42,019 bases of DNA from an uncultured Pedosphaera sp. (GCA_903918755.1 CAIXFN010000066.1:1-42019), one strand, 5' to 3'; positions 33,588 through 42,019 are shown, numbered from the stretch's first letter. The notes: a model not told the origin generated them from the letters alone. Made by a program: numbers and translations.

Positions 33588-35501
33588 TTAGGCTGCTCCG
33601 CCGCGATTGATCAGTTCCAACTCCTCCCAGCGCGCGTAGAGGCCGGCGAGGTTGGTTTTGGCGGTGGCCACTTGGGCCAGCAAGTCCTCGGTTTGCCGGC
33701 CGTATTCCTGGTGGAAGTTAGGTTGTGTAAACAAGGCTTCCACGCGGCTGATTTCCTCCTCCACGGCGAGGATTTTTGCCTCCATGCCTTCCAGCTCGCG
33801 GGTTTCCTTGAAATTCAGTTTGCGGGCTTTCGCCGGGGGAGGGGTGGTCGCGGTCTTGGGGCGGGGGGCATTGTTGTTGCCGGAACTTGCCGGCGCGGGC
33901 GCGGCAGCCTCACTTTGGCGGCGGCGCTTTTCGAGATAGTAATCGTAATTGCCGACGCTGTAGCTGATCCGGCCATCGTCTTCGAACGCCAGGATGCCGG
34001 TGCAGACCCGGTTCAGAAAATAGCGGTCATGGCTCACCACCACCACGCAACCGGTAAAGGCGACCAGAGCTTCCTCCAGGATGCGGAGGGTGGGCAGGTC
34101 GAGGTCGTTGGTAGGTTCGTCCAAGACAAGGAAGTTGCCGCCGTCCTTCAAAATCCGCGCGAGGAGCAACCGGCTCCGCTCGCCGCCGGAAAGGTATTTG
34201 ACCTGGGTATTGATCCGGTCGTCCGTGAATAGGAAACGGCGCAGATAAGCCCGCAAGGAAATCCGGCCTTCGCCGAAAATGACGAACTCGGTGCCGGAGC
34301 TGACCTCCTCCATCACCGTGCGGTCCTCGCGCAAGCGCAGGCGCGATTGGTCCACATAATTGAACTTGGTGAGCGGGCCGGTCTTGACGGTGCCCGAAGT
34401 GGGCGCGAGGTCGCCGATGATGATTTTGATGAGCGTGGTTTTGCCCACGCCGTTACGGCCGGCGATGCCGATGCGCATGCCGTTTTCAAACGTGAAATCC
34501 AGCCCGTTGAACAACTGGCGCGCCCCGATGGCCATGCCCACACTGGTCAATTCCACCACCCGGTTGCCGAGGGCGGGGGGCGGGGGAATGATCAATTCGA
34601 CGTCGCGCTCAATCTCCACCGGGGCCTGGGAGGCAATGATTTCGTAGTTTTCCAGGCGGCTCTTGGATTTGGTGCGGCGGGCCTGAACGCCGCGGCGGAC
34701 CCATTCCAACTCACGGCGCAGGAACATCTGCCGTTTGTGTTCGACGGTTTCCTCGGTGGCCTGGCGTTCGGCTTTGGACACGAGGTAATCCGTGTAGTCG
34801 CCTTCGTAGCGATAGAAGATGCCGTTCGAGAGTTCGACGATACTTGAAGTCACCTGGTCGAGGAAATGGCGGTCATGCGTGACCACCAGAAACGCGCCGG
34901 GGTAGCCGCAGAGGAATTCCGCGACCCATTCGATGGACTCCGGATCGAGATGGTTCGTGGGCTCGTCGAGGATCAGCAGTTCGGGGCGGGAAATGATGGC
35001 CCGACACATGGCCACGCGGCGCTTTTCCCCGCCGGAAAGGGCGGACACGGCGCGGTCACCGGCCGGCGTGTTCAGGTGGGCCATCGCGGACTTGATGCGG
35101 TGTTCCAGTTCCCAGCCGTCCAGGGCGACAATCCGTTCTTCCAGATCCGCATGCCGTTTGGATTCCACCGGCAGGGATTCAAATTCATGGATCAAATCCA
35201 GGACATAGCGGGCGCCTTCCCGGATGTTTTCGTAAACGGTCCGGGTTTCGTCCAGAGTGAAATCCTGGGACAGGTAGCCGACCATCAGATCGCGCTTGCT
35301 GGTGACCGTGCCGCCGTCCGCGTGTTGCTGCCCGGCGAGGATGCGAAGAAAGGTGGATTTGCCGGAACCGTTGCGTCCCACCATGCCGATGCGATCGCGG
35401 GCGCAGATGGTGAGGGAAGCCCCTTTGAGGACCACCTGCTGGTTGTAACTGACCTCCAATTCGGTGGCCGTGAGGATCGCCGGCAAGACTTCGTTGGCCA
35501 T
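33588..35501 (-). CDS. uup: ABC-F ATPase, Uup-like
   Basis: The 637-aa protein carries two ABC domains in one chain without membrane segments. The first has GRNGSGKST, LSGGEKRRVAMCRAI and LLILDEPTNHLDP. The second has GRNGVGKTT, LSGGERSRLLLARIL and LVLDEPTNDLDLP. The interdomain linker contains REL.WVRRGVQARRTKSKSR, close to the Uup pattern. The last 80 residues are a coiled coil. ABC-F proteins act on ribosomes, and Uup also affects transposon excision and DNA replication forks. A GAGG overlapping the end of prfC lies before its ATG, only 3 bp downstream of the prfC stop, so the two are probably co-translated. Confidence 0.92.
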   Translation of the reverse strand: MANEVLPAILTATELEVSYNQQVVLKGASLTICARDRIGMVGRNGSGKSTFLRILAGQQHADGGTVTSKRDLMVGYLSQDFTLDETRTVYENIREGARYVLDLIHEFESLPVESKRHADLEERIVALDGWELEHRIKSAMAHLNTPAGDRAVSALSGGEKRRVAMCRAIISRPELLILDEPTNHLDPESIEWVAEFLCGYPGAFLVVTHDRHFLDQVTSSIVELSNGIFYRYEGDYTDYLVSKAERQATEETVEHKRQMFLRRELEWVRRGVQARRTKSKSRLENYEIIASQAPVEIERDVELIIPPPPALGNRVVELTSVGMAIGARQLFNGLDFTFENGMRIGIAGRNGVGKTTLIKIIIGDLAPTSGTVKTGPLTKFNYVDQSRLRLREDRTVMEEVSSGTEFVIFGEGRISLRAYLRRFLFTDDRINTQVKYLSGGERSRLLLARILKDGGNFLVLDEPTNDLDLPTLRILEEALVAFTGCVVVVSHDRYFLNRVCTGILAFEDDGRISYSVGNYDYYLEKRRRQSEAAAPAPASSGNNNAPRPKTATTPPPAKARKLNFKETRELEGMEAKILAVEEEISRVEALFTQPNFHQEYGRQTEDLLAQVATAKTNLAGLYARWEELELINRGGAA

Positions 35502-35504
35502 GGC

Positions 35505-37130
35505 TTAAGCCTCGCCCCGGGGCGCGGCGTTTTCCCGGCGGCTCGCCGGGGGGAGCGCCGAGAGAGGCACTTTGGGGTTGGTCTGGCCGAAATAATTCAT
35601 GGACCACTCGTTGGCGAACAGGGCCAGCGGGTTATTGTCCGCGTCAAAGGCCAGTTTGGCACCGGTGGGTAATTGCAGGAGGTCCAGTTCCTCCTCCTTC
35701 ATCTCGGTTGGCAGCCAGCGGACGACCGTCCACGGGGCGGCTTCGAGACGCGAGACAGCGCCGTATTCACTTTCCAGACGGTACTGCACGACTTCGAATT
35801 GCAGGGGACCGACCGCGGCCAGCAGAGGGACCTTGGCGGCGGAATCCTTCAGGTGCAGAATCTGGATGACGCCTTCCTGGGACAACTGGTCGAGGCCCTG
35901 GCGGAATTGCTTGTACTTGGCGGTGTTCGGATTGTGCAGGAACGAGAAACTTTCCGGAGTAAACCGGGGGATTTCCTGGTAAACGACGCCCGGCTCGGTG
36001 GTCAGGGTATCGCCGATGCCGAAGTCCGAAAGCCCGACCAGGCCGATGATGTCGCCGGCGAAGGCTTCATCCACGGTTTCGCGTTCGTTCGCAAACAATT
36101 TGTGGGAGCTGGAGAGGCGCACCTTTTTGCCCGAGCGGGGATGAATTACCTGCATGTCGCGCTCGAATTTGCCGGAACACACCCGCATAAAGGCGATGCG
36201 GTCGCGATGGCGGGGGTCCATGTTCGCCTGGATTTTGAAAATGAATCCGGAGAACAGCGCATCATCCGGCGGCACATCGCGGCCGGGGACATGATGGGCC
36301 TTGGGCGGCGGCGAATGCTTCAAGAAGCCGTCCAGCATCAGCTTCACACCGAAGTTGTTGCCGGCGCTCCCGAAGAACACCGGGGTAGTCTTCCCGGCGA
36401 GCACGGCTTGCTCGTCAAAGGCTTCCCCGGCGTGCTCCAGCATGCCGAGTTCCTCGGTAACTTTGTGGAAAGTGGCCTCGTCCAGGCGGTCCCGAATCAC
36501 GGGATCCGTCAAGTCGCCGATGGACACGGGCGCGCGATAGGCCCCGCCGACGGTGCGCTCAAACAGATGCACCTGGCGTTCATGCCGGTCATAGACGCCG
36601 CGGAACTCGGGTCCGTTGCCAATCGGCCAGTTGACAGGGAAGGCACCGATCTTGAGGACACTTTCCAGTTCATCGAGCAGGGCGAGCGGCTCCAGCGTGG
36701 GCCGGTCGCATTTGTTCATGAACGTGAAAATCGGGCAACCGCGCTGGCGGCAGACATCGAACAACTTGCGGGTCTGGGTTTCGATACCTTTACCGGCATC
36801 GATCACCATCACCACGGCATCCACCGCGGTGAGCACGCGGTAAGTGTCCTCGGAAAAGTCCTTGTGACCGGGAGTGTCGAGCAGGTTGATCCGGTAGCCG
36901 TCGTAATCAAATTGGAGAACGGTCGAGCTGATGGAGATACCGCGTTTGCGCTCTAGTTCCATCCAGTCCGAGGTTGAGGCGCGTTGATTCTTCCGCGCGG
37001 TGACTGAACCGGCGAGTTGTACGGCTCCGCCATACAGCAGCAACTTTTCCGTCAAAGTCGTCTTGCCGGCGTCCGGGTGCGAAATGATGGCAAACGTCCG
37101 CCGCTTCGCGATTTCACTCTTTATATCCAC
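35505..37130 (-). CDS. prfC: Peptide chain release factor 3
   Basis: Translation starts at a GTG (37130). The product has 541 residues. The G domain begins at RRTFAIISHPDAGKTTLTE (P-loop), followed by the switch region RKNQRASTSDWMELERKRGI, DTPGHKDFSEDTYR and NKCDRP. Later RF3-specific parts include MQVIHPRSGKKVRL and the C-terminal VVRWLPTEMKEEEL. RF3 is a GTPase that removes RF1/RF2 from the ribosome after termination. It sits between tex and the ABC-F gene. No good ribosome-binding sequence is visible before the GTG. Confidence 0.97.
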   Translation of the reverse strand: MDIKSEIAKRRTFAIISHPDAGKTTLTEKLLLYGGAVQLAGSVTARKNQRASTSDWMELERKRGISISSTVLQFDYDGYRINLLDTPGHKDFSEDTYRVLTAVDAVVMVIDAGKGIETQTRKLFDVCRQRGCPIFTFMNKCDRPTLEPLALLDELESVLKIGAFPVNWPIGNGPEFRGVYDRHERQVHLFERTVGGAYRAPVSIGDLTDPVIRDRLDEATFHKVTEELGMLEHAGEAFDEQAVLAGKTTPVFFGSAGNNFGVKLMLDGFLKHSPPPKAHHVPGRDVPPDDALFSGFIFKIQANMDPRHRDRIAFMRVCSGKFERDMQVIHPRSGKKVRLSSSHKLFANERETVDEAFAGDIIGLVGLSDFGIGDTLTTEPGVVYQEIPRFTPESFSFLHNPNTAKYKQFRQGLDQLSQEGVIQILHLKDSAAKVPLLAAVGPLQFEVVQYRLESEYGAVSRLEAAPWTVVRWLPTEMKEEELDLLQLPTGAKLAFDADNNPLALFANEWSMNYFGQTNPKVPLSALPPASRRENAAPRGEA

Positions 37131-37213
37131 AAGGGCGGGGAATCTAACACGGCTCTCCCCGGTAACAAGCAGGAATCCGCCCCTGCGCGGGCGGCCGGGG
37201 CCGGGTTGAGTGT

Positions 37214-39499
37214 CTAATTATTGGAGCGGTCCCACTTTTTCATCGCTTCGGTGAACCAATCGTCGGGTTTGGGCGCCGCGGGTTTGGCCGGGGGCCGGGG
37301 CGCGGCAGGGCGGGCGCCGCCGCCGGGCGAGGTCCGGTCGCGATTGGCAGGACCGAGCTCTGGTTTGGCCTTCATGGACAGGGCGATCCGTTTGCGCGGC
37401 AGGTCCACTTCCGTGACGGTGACCATGACCCGTTGCTGGACTTTCACGATTTCGGAGGCGTCCTTGACGAAGCGGTCGGCCAGCTGGCTCACGTGAATGA
37501 GTCCGTCCTGATGGACGCCGATGTCCACGAACGCGCCAAAAGCGGTCACGTTGGTGACAATCCCCGGAAGCTTCATGCCGGGTTGGAGATCCTCCATTTT
37601 CGAGATGCCGTCCTTGAACGCGAACGCCTCGAACTGCTGGCGGGGGTCGCGTCCGGGTTTGGCGAGTTCCGCCAGGATGTCGGTAAGGGTGGGCAAACCG
37701 ACGGATTCGCTGAGGTAACGTTGCGGCTGGATTTTCTGGCGCAAGCCGGCGTCCTTGAGTAAATCGCCGACGCGGCAGCCGAGGTCCTTGGCCATGGATT
37801 CGACCAGCCGATAACTTTCCGGGTGGACGGCGCTGGCGTCGAGGGGGTTTTCGCCGTCGCGCAGGCGCAGGAAGCCGGCGGCTTGTTCGAAAGCCTTGGC
37901 GCCGAGTCGGGGCACCTGGAGCAACTCCGCCCGGGTCTTGAATGGGCCATTGGCATTCCGATAATCCACGATGTTGCCCGCCAGGGTCGGCCCGAGACCG
38001 GAAACGTAGCTGAGCAATTGTTTGCTCGCGGTGTTCAATTCCACGCCGACGCCGTTCACGCAGCTCAGGACCACGTCGTCGAGGCTCGTTTTCAGCGCGC
38101 GCTGATCCACATCGTGCTGGTATTGGCCCACACCGATGGATTTAGGGTCCAGTTTCACCAGTTCCGCCAGCGGGTCCATCAACCGGCGGCCGATGGAGAC
38201 CGACCCGCGGACCGTGAGGTCCTGATCGGGGAATTCCTCGCGGGCCACTTCGGAAGCGGAGTAAATAGAGGCGCCGCTTTCGTTCACCATTACCACCGGG
38301 ATGGAAGCGGGGAGTTTGAGGGTCCGGATAAACGTTTCCGTTTCCCGGCCGGCAGTGCCGTTCCCGATGGCGATGGCCTCGATGTGGAGCTTCTGACAAA
38401 GCAGGCGGAGCGTTTCGCCGGCTTCGCGGATCTGGTGTTCCGATTGGCTGGGGTAGATGACCGTGTGATGCAGCAATTTGCCCTGGCGATCCAGGCAGAC
38501 CACCTTGCAACCAGTGCGGAAACCGGGGTCCACGGCGAGGACGTTTTTGGGTCCCAGGGGAGGGGAAAGGAGCAGTTCGCGAAGGTTTGCGGCGAACACC
38601 CGGATGGCCTCCTCGTCGGCATTCTTTTTGGATTCCAGGCGCATTTCGGTTTCGATGGCCGGGCCGAGCAGGCGTTTGTACGAATCCTGCACCGCCAGGC
38701 GCACCTGCTCGCCGCCGGGGCGACCCAGGGCCTGGACGAACATGGGTTCAAGGGTGCCGACGGCCTCGTCCTCGGGCGGGTTGATGCGCATCATCAAGAA
38801 GCCCTCTTCCTCGCCGCGGCGGATGGCCAGCAACCGGTGACTGGGGATCCGGGAGAGCGGTTCGCTCCAATCAAAGTAATCCTTGAACTTCGCGCCCGCC
38901 ACCTCCTTCTCGAACATGATCTTGGACCGGACCACGGCTTTGCTCACATACAGCTGGCGGAGCGCGGCCCGGGCGCGGGCGTCGTCGCTGATTCGTTCCG
39001 CCAGGATGTCGCGAGCGCCGGCGAGGGCGGCGTCCACCGATTCCACGCCCTTGGCGGCATCGACGAAGGCGGCGGCGGCTTTCAGCGGGTCGATGGTGGC
39101 CTGGCCGGCGGAGATCTGGTCGGCGAGGGGCTCCAAGCCTAGTTCCTTGGCGATCATGGCCCGGGTGCGCCGTTTGGGGCGGTAGGGTTGAAAGATGTCC
39201 TCCAGGGCATTGAGGGTTTCCGCCTTGGCGATCGCGACTTTCAGGGCGTCGGTCAGCAGTTTGCGTTCTTCCAGGGATTTCAGGATGGCTTCCCGGCGCT
39301 GGTCAAATTCCGCCATCGCGAGCATCCGCTCGCGGATTGAGGTGATGGCCACTTCATCCAGTGAACCGGTGGCTTCCTTGCGATACCGGGCGATGAAGGG
39401 GACGGTGGCGCCTTCGGCGAAAAGTTTGGCGGTGGCCGCCACCTGGCGGGGCTGGACCTGCAGCTCGGTGGCGATACGGGCAAAATAAAGTTCGTTCAT
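37214..39499 (-). CDS. tex: Transcription accessory protein Tex
   Basis: The 761-aa protein shows the whole Tex plan. There is an N-terminal helical part (VPFIARYRKEATGSLDEVAI). A YqgF-like domain carries NVLAVDPGFRTGCKVVCLD. Helix-hairpin-helix elements follow (LAGNIVDYRNANGPFKTRAEL). An S1 RNA-binding domain reads GIVTNVTAFGAFVDIGVHQ. A Pro/Ala-rich tail follows. Tex is a nucleic-acid-binding protein that influences transcription and translation. First gene of the tex-prfC-uup run, 83 bp before prfC. Confidence 0.96.
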   Translation of the reverse strand: MNELYFARIATELQVQPRQVAATAKLFAEGATVPFIARYRKEATGSLDEVAITSIRERMLAMAEFDQRREAILKSLEERKLLTDALKVAIAKAETLNALEDIFQPYRPKRRTRAMIAKELGLEPLADQISAGQATIDPLKAAAAFVDAAKGVESVDAALAGARDILAERISDDARARAALRQLYVSKAVVRSKIMFEKEVAGAKFKDYFDWSEPLSRIPSHRLLAIRRGEEEGFLMMRINPPEDEAVGTLEPMFVQALGRPGGEQVRLAVQDSYKRLLGPAIETEMRLESKKNADEEAIRVFAANLRELLLSPPLGPKNVLAVDPGFRTGCKVVCLDRQGKLLHHTVIYPSQSEHQIREAGETLRLLCQKLHIEAIAIGNGTAGRETETFIRTLKLPASIPVVMVNESGASIYSASEVAREEFPDQDLTVRGSVSIGRRLMDPLAELVKLDPKSIGVGQYQHDVDQRALKTSLDDVVLSCVNGVGVELNTASKQLLSYVSGLGPTLAGNIVDYRNANGPFKTRAELLQVPRLGAKAFEQAAGFLRLRDGENPLDASAVHPESYRLVESMAKDLGCRVGDLLKDAGLRQKIQPQRYLSESVGLPTLTDILAELAKPGRDPRQQFEAFAFKDGISKMEDLQPGMKLPGIVTNVTAFGAFVDIGVHQDGLIHVSQLADRFVKDASEIVKVQQRVMVTVTEVDLPRKRIALSMKAKPELGPANRDRTSPGGGARPAAPRPPAKPAAPKPDDWFTEAMKKWDRSNN

Positions 39500-39666
39500 T
39501 GATTAACGGACCGGTGATGTAACGCAGTCCGGGGGTTCTGTAAAACGGATTGTGGAGGGGCATTTTTGCGGGGGCGGCAGCGGTGTCAGCCCGGGCGGTT
39601 TGGGCATGCGGTTGGGGGAGGACTTTCGCCGGCGGACCGAAGCCGCCCTTGGGATGGAGAAACAAC

Positions 39667-40447
39667 GGGAAACTGGACCCGACTTCGCTGGGAGCTACGC
39701 CGGGCAGGTTTAAGTGTCCGGAACCTGGACTCGGGGGGGGGGAACCCGGAGATTGATTGGCCGCACCCGTGCTACGCTCAGAAGCTTCGCAGGGCGAGAA
39801 ACTCGCAAAATTCGCAAAAAGGAACCAATACAGAGGGCATCGAAACGGTGCGAGACGACTCCAGTTGGCCGGAGCTCTAAACTGGACTAAGTGTCCGGAA
39901 GCTGGACTTGCGGGGAAACCGGGAGATTGATTGGCCGCACCCGTGCTACGCTCAGAAGCTTCGCAGGGCGAGAAACTCGCAAAATTCGCAAAAATTGAAC
40001 CAATTCAGCGGGCAGCGAAACAGGGCGAGGCAACTGCCGCTGACCGGAGCTCGAAACTGGATTAAGTGTCCGGAAGCTGGACTTGGGCGAAAAACCGGGA
40101 GGATTAGCCGCAACCCGTGCTACGCTCAGAAGCTTCGCAGGGCTGGAAAAGCGCAAAAAGCGCAGACCAAGGAATTTTTCAAACGCGGATCGTGGCGAAT
40201 CAAGTCTCAGCTGGCTTGCTGGGCTGTGAAGTTGGATTAAGTGTCCGCAAGGGCGACTCTGATGAATCAGCCACAAAAGGACACAAAGGGCACAAAAGGG
40301 GGGCGGATTCGGAGGCCGCAAGGGCGGCTTTGCCTCTTTCGTGGCAGTTGCCGGGGTTGCAGCGAGGTTTTGGCGTTTTCGGGAAACTGGACCCGACTAC
40401 GCTGGGAGCTACGCCGGGCAGGCTTAAGTGTCCGGAACCTGGACTCG
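39667..40447. repeat. Tandem array, 175-187 bp units, four units plus terminal box
   Basis: The box TAAGTGTCCGG (fourth copy TAAGTGTCCGC) occurs at 39711, 39888, 40063, 40238 and 40425, with spacings of 177, 175, 175 and 187 bp. Units 1-3 share a core containing CCCGTGCTACGCTCAGAAGC and TTCGCAGGG, followed by a GCAAAA-rich segment. Units 1 and 2 are identical over 73 bp (39748-39820 and 39922-39994). The array is bounded by two 67-bp copies, 39667-39733 and 40381-40447, that differ at only two positions. No protein-coding periodicity is seen. Confidence 0.75.
40268..40303 (+). repeat. CACAAA-type short direct repeat in array unit 4
   Basis: CCACAAAAGGACACAAAGG and GCACAAAAGG follow each other at the position where the other units carry GCAAAA motifs. 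This resembles CACAAA-rich dispersed elements I know from environmental bacterial genomes. Origin and function are unknown. Confidence 0.4.
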
Positions 40448-40963
40448 ACGCATTTTGGCCGGATGGTTGGACCGAAATTCCCACCGATAGGCGGTTGATT
40501 AAACTTGACTGAATTAATCGGGATTTGGGGCGTGATCGGCAGTCCGGAAGGTTTTGCGAAATTCGGGACCGCCCCGGGGTTGGGACGGCGGAGCCCCGCG
40601 CGGGGCCGATGGGGTTCATGACTCGCGCAGGGGACCGCCATCCCTTTAGGCGGGCGGATCCCCGGCTGGATGGTCAGAAAGCAGCAATATGTCAAAGAGC
40701 GGGTCCGCCTGGGCGGGGGTGCCGACTCCCGTGGCGGGCGAAATCGTGGCCGGTTGAAGTCACCGGGCCAAGGGCAAACGGCGGTCAACCCGGCCCCGGA
40801 TTCACGGTAGCACAGGTTGCGGGGAGGCGAATTCCTCTGGTAGGAATTTAGCGGGTATTTTTGGAATGTCGGATTAGGAGAATGAAACCGGAACTGCCAC
40901 GGAAATGATGGTAATGAAGGAGTGAAGGCCGCAAGAGATAGGGGAACCTTCAAAAAGGAGATT

Positions 40964-41028
40964 TGGCCGCGACCCGTGCTACGCCCAGAAGCTTCGCAGG
41001 GCGGGAGAGGCGCAAAAAACGCAAAACC
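40964..41028. repeat. Detached copy of the array core
   Basis: A single copy of the core (CCCGTGCTACGCCCAGAAGC and TTCGCAGGG, then GCGCAAAAAACGCAAAA) lies about 520 bp right of the array. It lacks the TAAGTGTCC box, which suggests that the core is itself a mobile or dispersed element. Confidence 0.6.
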
Positions 41029-41053
41029 GGGAGAGGCAACGGGTCAGTGATGC

Positions 41054-41350
41054 TTAGACTGGGGGCGTATTTTGAACTGAAGCACGCGCCGAGTGCAGGG
41101 ACCATACTTTCCGATAAAACCAGGTGGTGAGCCACGTCAAGAATGAAATTAATGTCAAAATTACCAGGCTGGCGCCGATGATTATCGGATTCACATTCGG
41201 CGAGAAATCGGGCGACGCTTGCAAAGCCAAGCCGTGAGCTGCACTTATAACTTTCGATGCCCCCCAGATTAACGGAATGCAAAAAGTCCAGGTTAAAACG
41301 AAAAGGATGAGTTTGAGTGCGAAGCCAAGGGTGCTTTGGTTGGAAGGCAA
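41054..41350 (-). CDS. Small two-TM membrane protein, hypothetical
   Basis: A TTG at 41350 opens a 98-codon frame. Two hydrophobic segments are visible, at about residues 9-30 (GFALKLILFVLTWTFCIPL) and 55-78 (IIIGASLVILTLISFLTWL), with a short Ser/Gln-rich tail. The non-ATG start and the lack of a clear ribosome site lower confidence. No family recognised. Confidence 0.5.
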   Translation of the reverse strand: MPSNQSTLGFALKLILFVLTWTFCIPLIWGASKVISAAHGLALQASPDFSPNVNPIIIGASLVILTLISFLTWLTTWFYRKVWSLHSARASVQNTPPV

Positions 41351-41410
41351 TTCCGCAACACCGGGATTTTTATTGTCCTCTTTTTTATTCGAATTTATCA
41401 GGAAGACAAA

Positions 41411-41641
41411 TTATCCACGTGGAATGCGATCATCTTTGGCCGGCATATCGGTTTGAGGGCCTAATCTCGAGGCGCGGTGTCGGAAAAACCAGGCGGCACC
41501 CAACGCAAAGGGAAAATCAAGTAGACACTTTTTATTGATGGCGGCGGCGGGAAACTGTTTGTCCTCAAAATTGGTTCGGAAAATCAGGTCCATTGCCAAG
41601 ACGTTCAAGGTGATGCAAACGGCGAGTGCGATGGTTTTCAT
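41411..41641 (-). CDS. Small membrane protein, hypothetical
   Basis: ATG 41641 gives a 76-residue product beginning with a hydrophobic segment (MKTIALAVCITLNVLAMDLI). A polar middle follows (FRTNFEDKQFPAAAINKK), then a second weak hydrophobic stretch (LLDFPFALGAAWFF) and a basic tail. It reads toward the other small membrane gene, 60 bp downstream, and could be co-transcribed with it. No family recognised. Confidence 0.45.
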   Translation of the reverse strand: MKTIALAVCITLNVLAMDLIFRTNFEDKQFPAAAINKKCLLDFPFALGAAWFFRHRASRLGPQTDMPAKDDRIPRG

Positions 41642-41936
41642 ATTACGAAGTTCAATAGATACGCGGGTGCTGGGCAACGGGTGGAGGTGATCTTAGCTGG
41701 GGAGAATTAGGTGGCGCGGGGTTTGCGGGTGGTACAGGGGCAATAATTCACTTTGTCTTTTTTCAAGTGGGTTGGGTTTGTTTTGTCGATAAATCCCGTT
41801 TTTTGGTAACGTAAACCGAGTTGCGCACGTAGTCAATTCGTATCAGGGGCGCGGGCGAGTTTGGCGCAACCCACTTCGGCAGAGATTTATTAGGGGCAGA
41901 TAATTAGACAGCCGGTCCGCCGGCGGCCAGGGATTT
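41642..41936. other. Intergenic region, 295 bp
   Basis: No gene seen. The right end has GGTCCGCCGGCGG (41914-41926), the same 13-mer as in the hairpin after the BON gene. On the minus strand it folds as GCCGG-CGGA-CCGGC, just after the stop of the next gene, so it may serve as its terminator. Confidence 0.4.
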
Positions 41937-42019
41937 TCATTTGAAGCGGAAATCCAGTTGGAAGTTGTAAAGCCAGGGGATCTGCGGATTGACATTCTGT
42001 TGGCGTAATTTGTCCGGCA
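41937..42019 (-). CDS. C-terminal end of a further protein, partial
   Basis: A minus-strand frame enters from the right edge and ends at TGA (41939-41937), giving 26-27 residues with QIPWLYNFQLDFRFK at the end. Alternating aromatic and polar residues near the C-terminus are compatible with the last strand of an outer-membrane barrel. The fragment is too short for assignment. Confidence 0.5.
   Translation of the reverse strand, partial: PDKLRQQNVNPQIPWLYNFQLDFRFK

Larger units (their letters stand above)
39500..41053. other. Non-coding region with repeat array
   Basis: About 1.5 kb follows the tex start, with no frame that looks coding on either strand. It holds the tandem array and the detached copy described below. 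The stretches 40450-40960 and 39500-39660 show no clear element beyond short GC-rich hairpins, including CGCCGGCGGACC at 39628. Confidence 0.6.

Noticed and set aside
35673-36956. Plus-strand 427-codon frame opposite prfC
   Set aside because: The minus strand encodes RF3 with complete GTPase motifs.
37823-39142. Plus-strand 439-codon frame opposite tex
   Set aside because: Shadow of Tex; no independent motif.
39733-39742. Run of ten G as a phase-variation tract
   Set aside because: It lies in non-coding repeat DNA and not in or directly before a gene, so there is no target for slippage-based switching.
39887-40321. Short frames over the repeat array on both strands
   Set aside because: Their similarity to each other (AKLLSVARV-type stretches) comes from the underlying DNA repeat. 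None has a coding context or start signals.
39667-40447. CRISPR array
   Set aside because: Units are 175-187 bp, similarity extends through most of the unit, there are no short repeats with unique spacers of fixed size, and no cas genes are nearby.

Overview
The window looks like a chromosomal piece of a high-GC Gram-negative bacterium of the Verrucomicrobiota, most likely near Pedosphaera/Limisphaerales (subdivision 3). The basis is indirect. There is an outer-membrane and lipoprotein sorting system (LolA, lipoproteins, RND pumps). There are secreted Thr/Asn/Ala-rich Ig-type repeat proteins. One of these ends in a C-terminal module (STNMLTWQ, then FYRILPV) that I associate with Verrucomicrobia. 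There are also dispersed GC-rich inverted repeats and a non-coding tandem array. No rRNA, tRNA, CRISPR, IS element or prophage was found.

Layout. (1) 1-3564, minus: a secreted giant protein of repeated DUF11/Ig-like domains, cut by the window edge. (2) 3943-6505, plus: an envelope/stress group with a small outer-membrane beta-barrel, a coiled-coil lipoprotein, a triple-BON periplasmic protein, a two-TM protein and a 58-aa protein. The barrel and BON genes share a GGGGGATT-CCCC palindrome upstream. (3) 6508-17504: an aryl-polyene-like (APE) type II polyketide locus. It holds an acyl carrier protein, a chain-length-factor-like ketosynthase without active-site Cys/His, a complete ketosynthase, a small membrane protein, an uncharacterised 244-aa protein, an aryl/acyl adenylate ligase, LolA, an MMPL exporter fused to a lysophospholipid-type acyltransferase, a lipoprotein, and a flavin-dependent halogenase-like enzyme. 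Ketoreductase, dehydratase and a precursor-forming enzyme are not in the window. (4) 17628-19637, minus: a secreted Ig/Calx-beta protein. (5) 19917-20192, plus: a small Cys-rich protein. (6) 20239-27733, minus: an mdtABC-type efflux operon. (7) 28028-33580: FAH-family hydrolase, prolyl-tRNA synthetase, a secreted OB-fold-like protein, an APC permease and a ThuA-like secreted protein. (8) 33588-39499, minus: tex, prfC and a Uup-like ABC-F gene, all translation/transcription housekeeping. (9) 39500-41053: about 1.5 kb of non-coding DNA with a 175-187 bp tandem array and a detached copy. (10) 41054-42019: two small putative membrane proteins and the C-terminal end of a further minus-strand gene.

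How it fits together. The most coherent system is region 3. The ligase would load an aryl starter, KS/CLF/ACP would elongate it, the acyltransferase would attach it to a lipid, and MMPL, LolA and the lipoprotein would move the product to the outer membrane. The halogenase-like protein suggests a ring-halogenated pigment in the manner of xanthomonadin. This is inference from family and context. The fusion, the missing reductive enzymes and the unclassified 244-aa protein make it different from the textbook APE locus.
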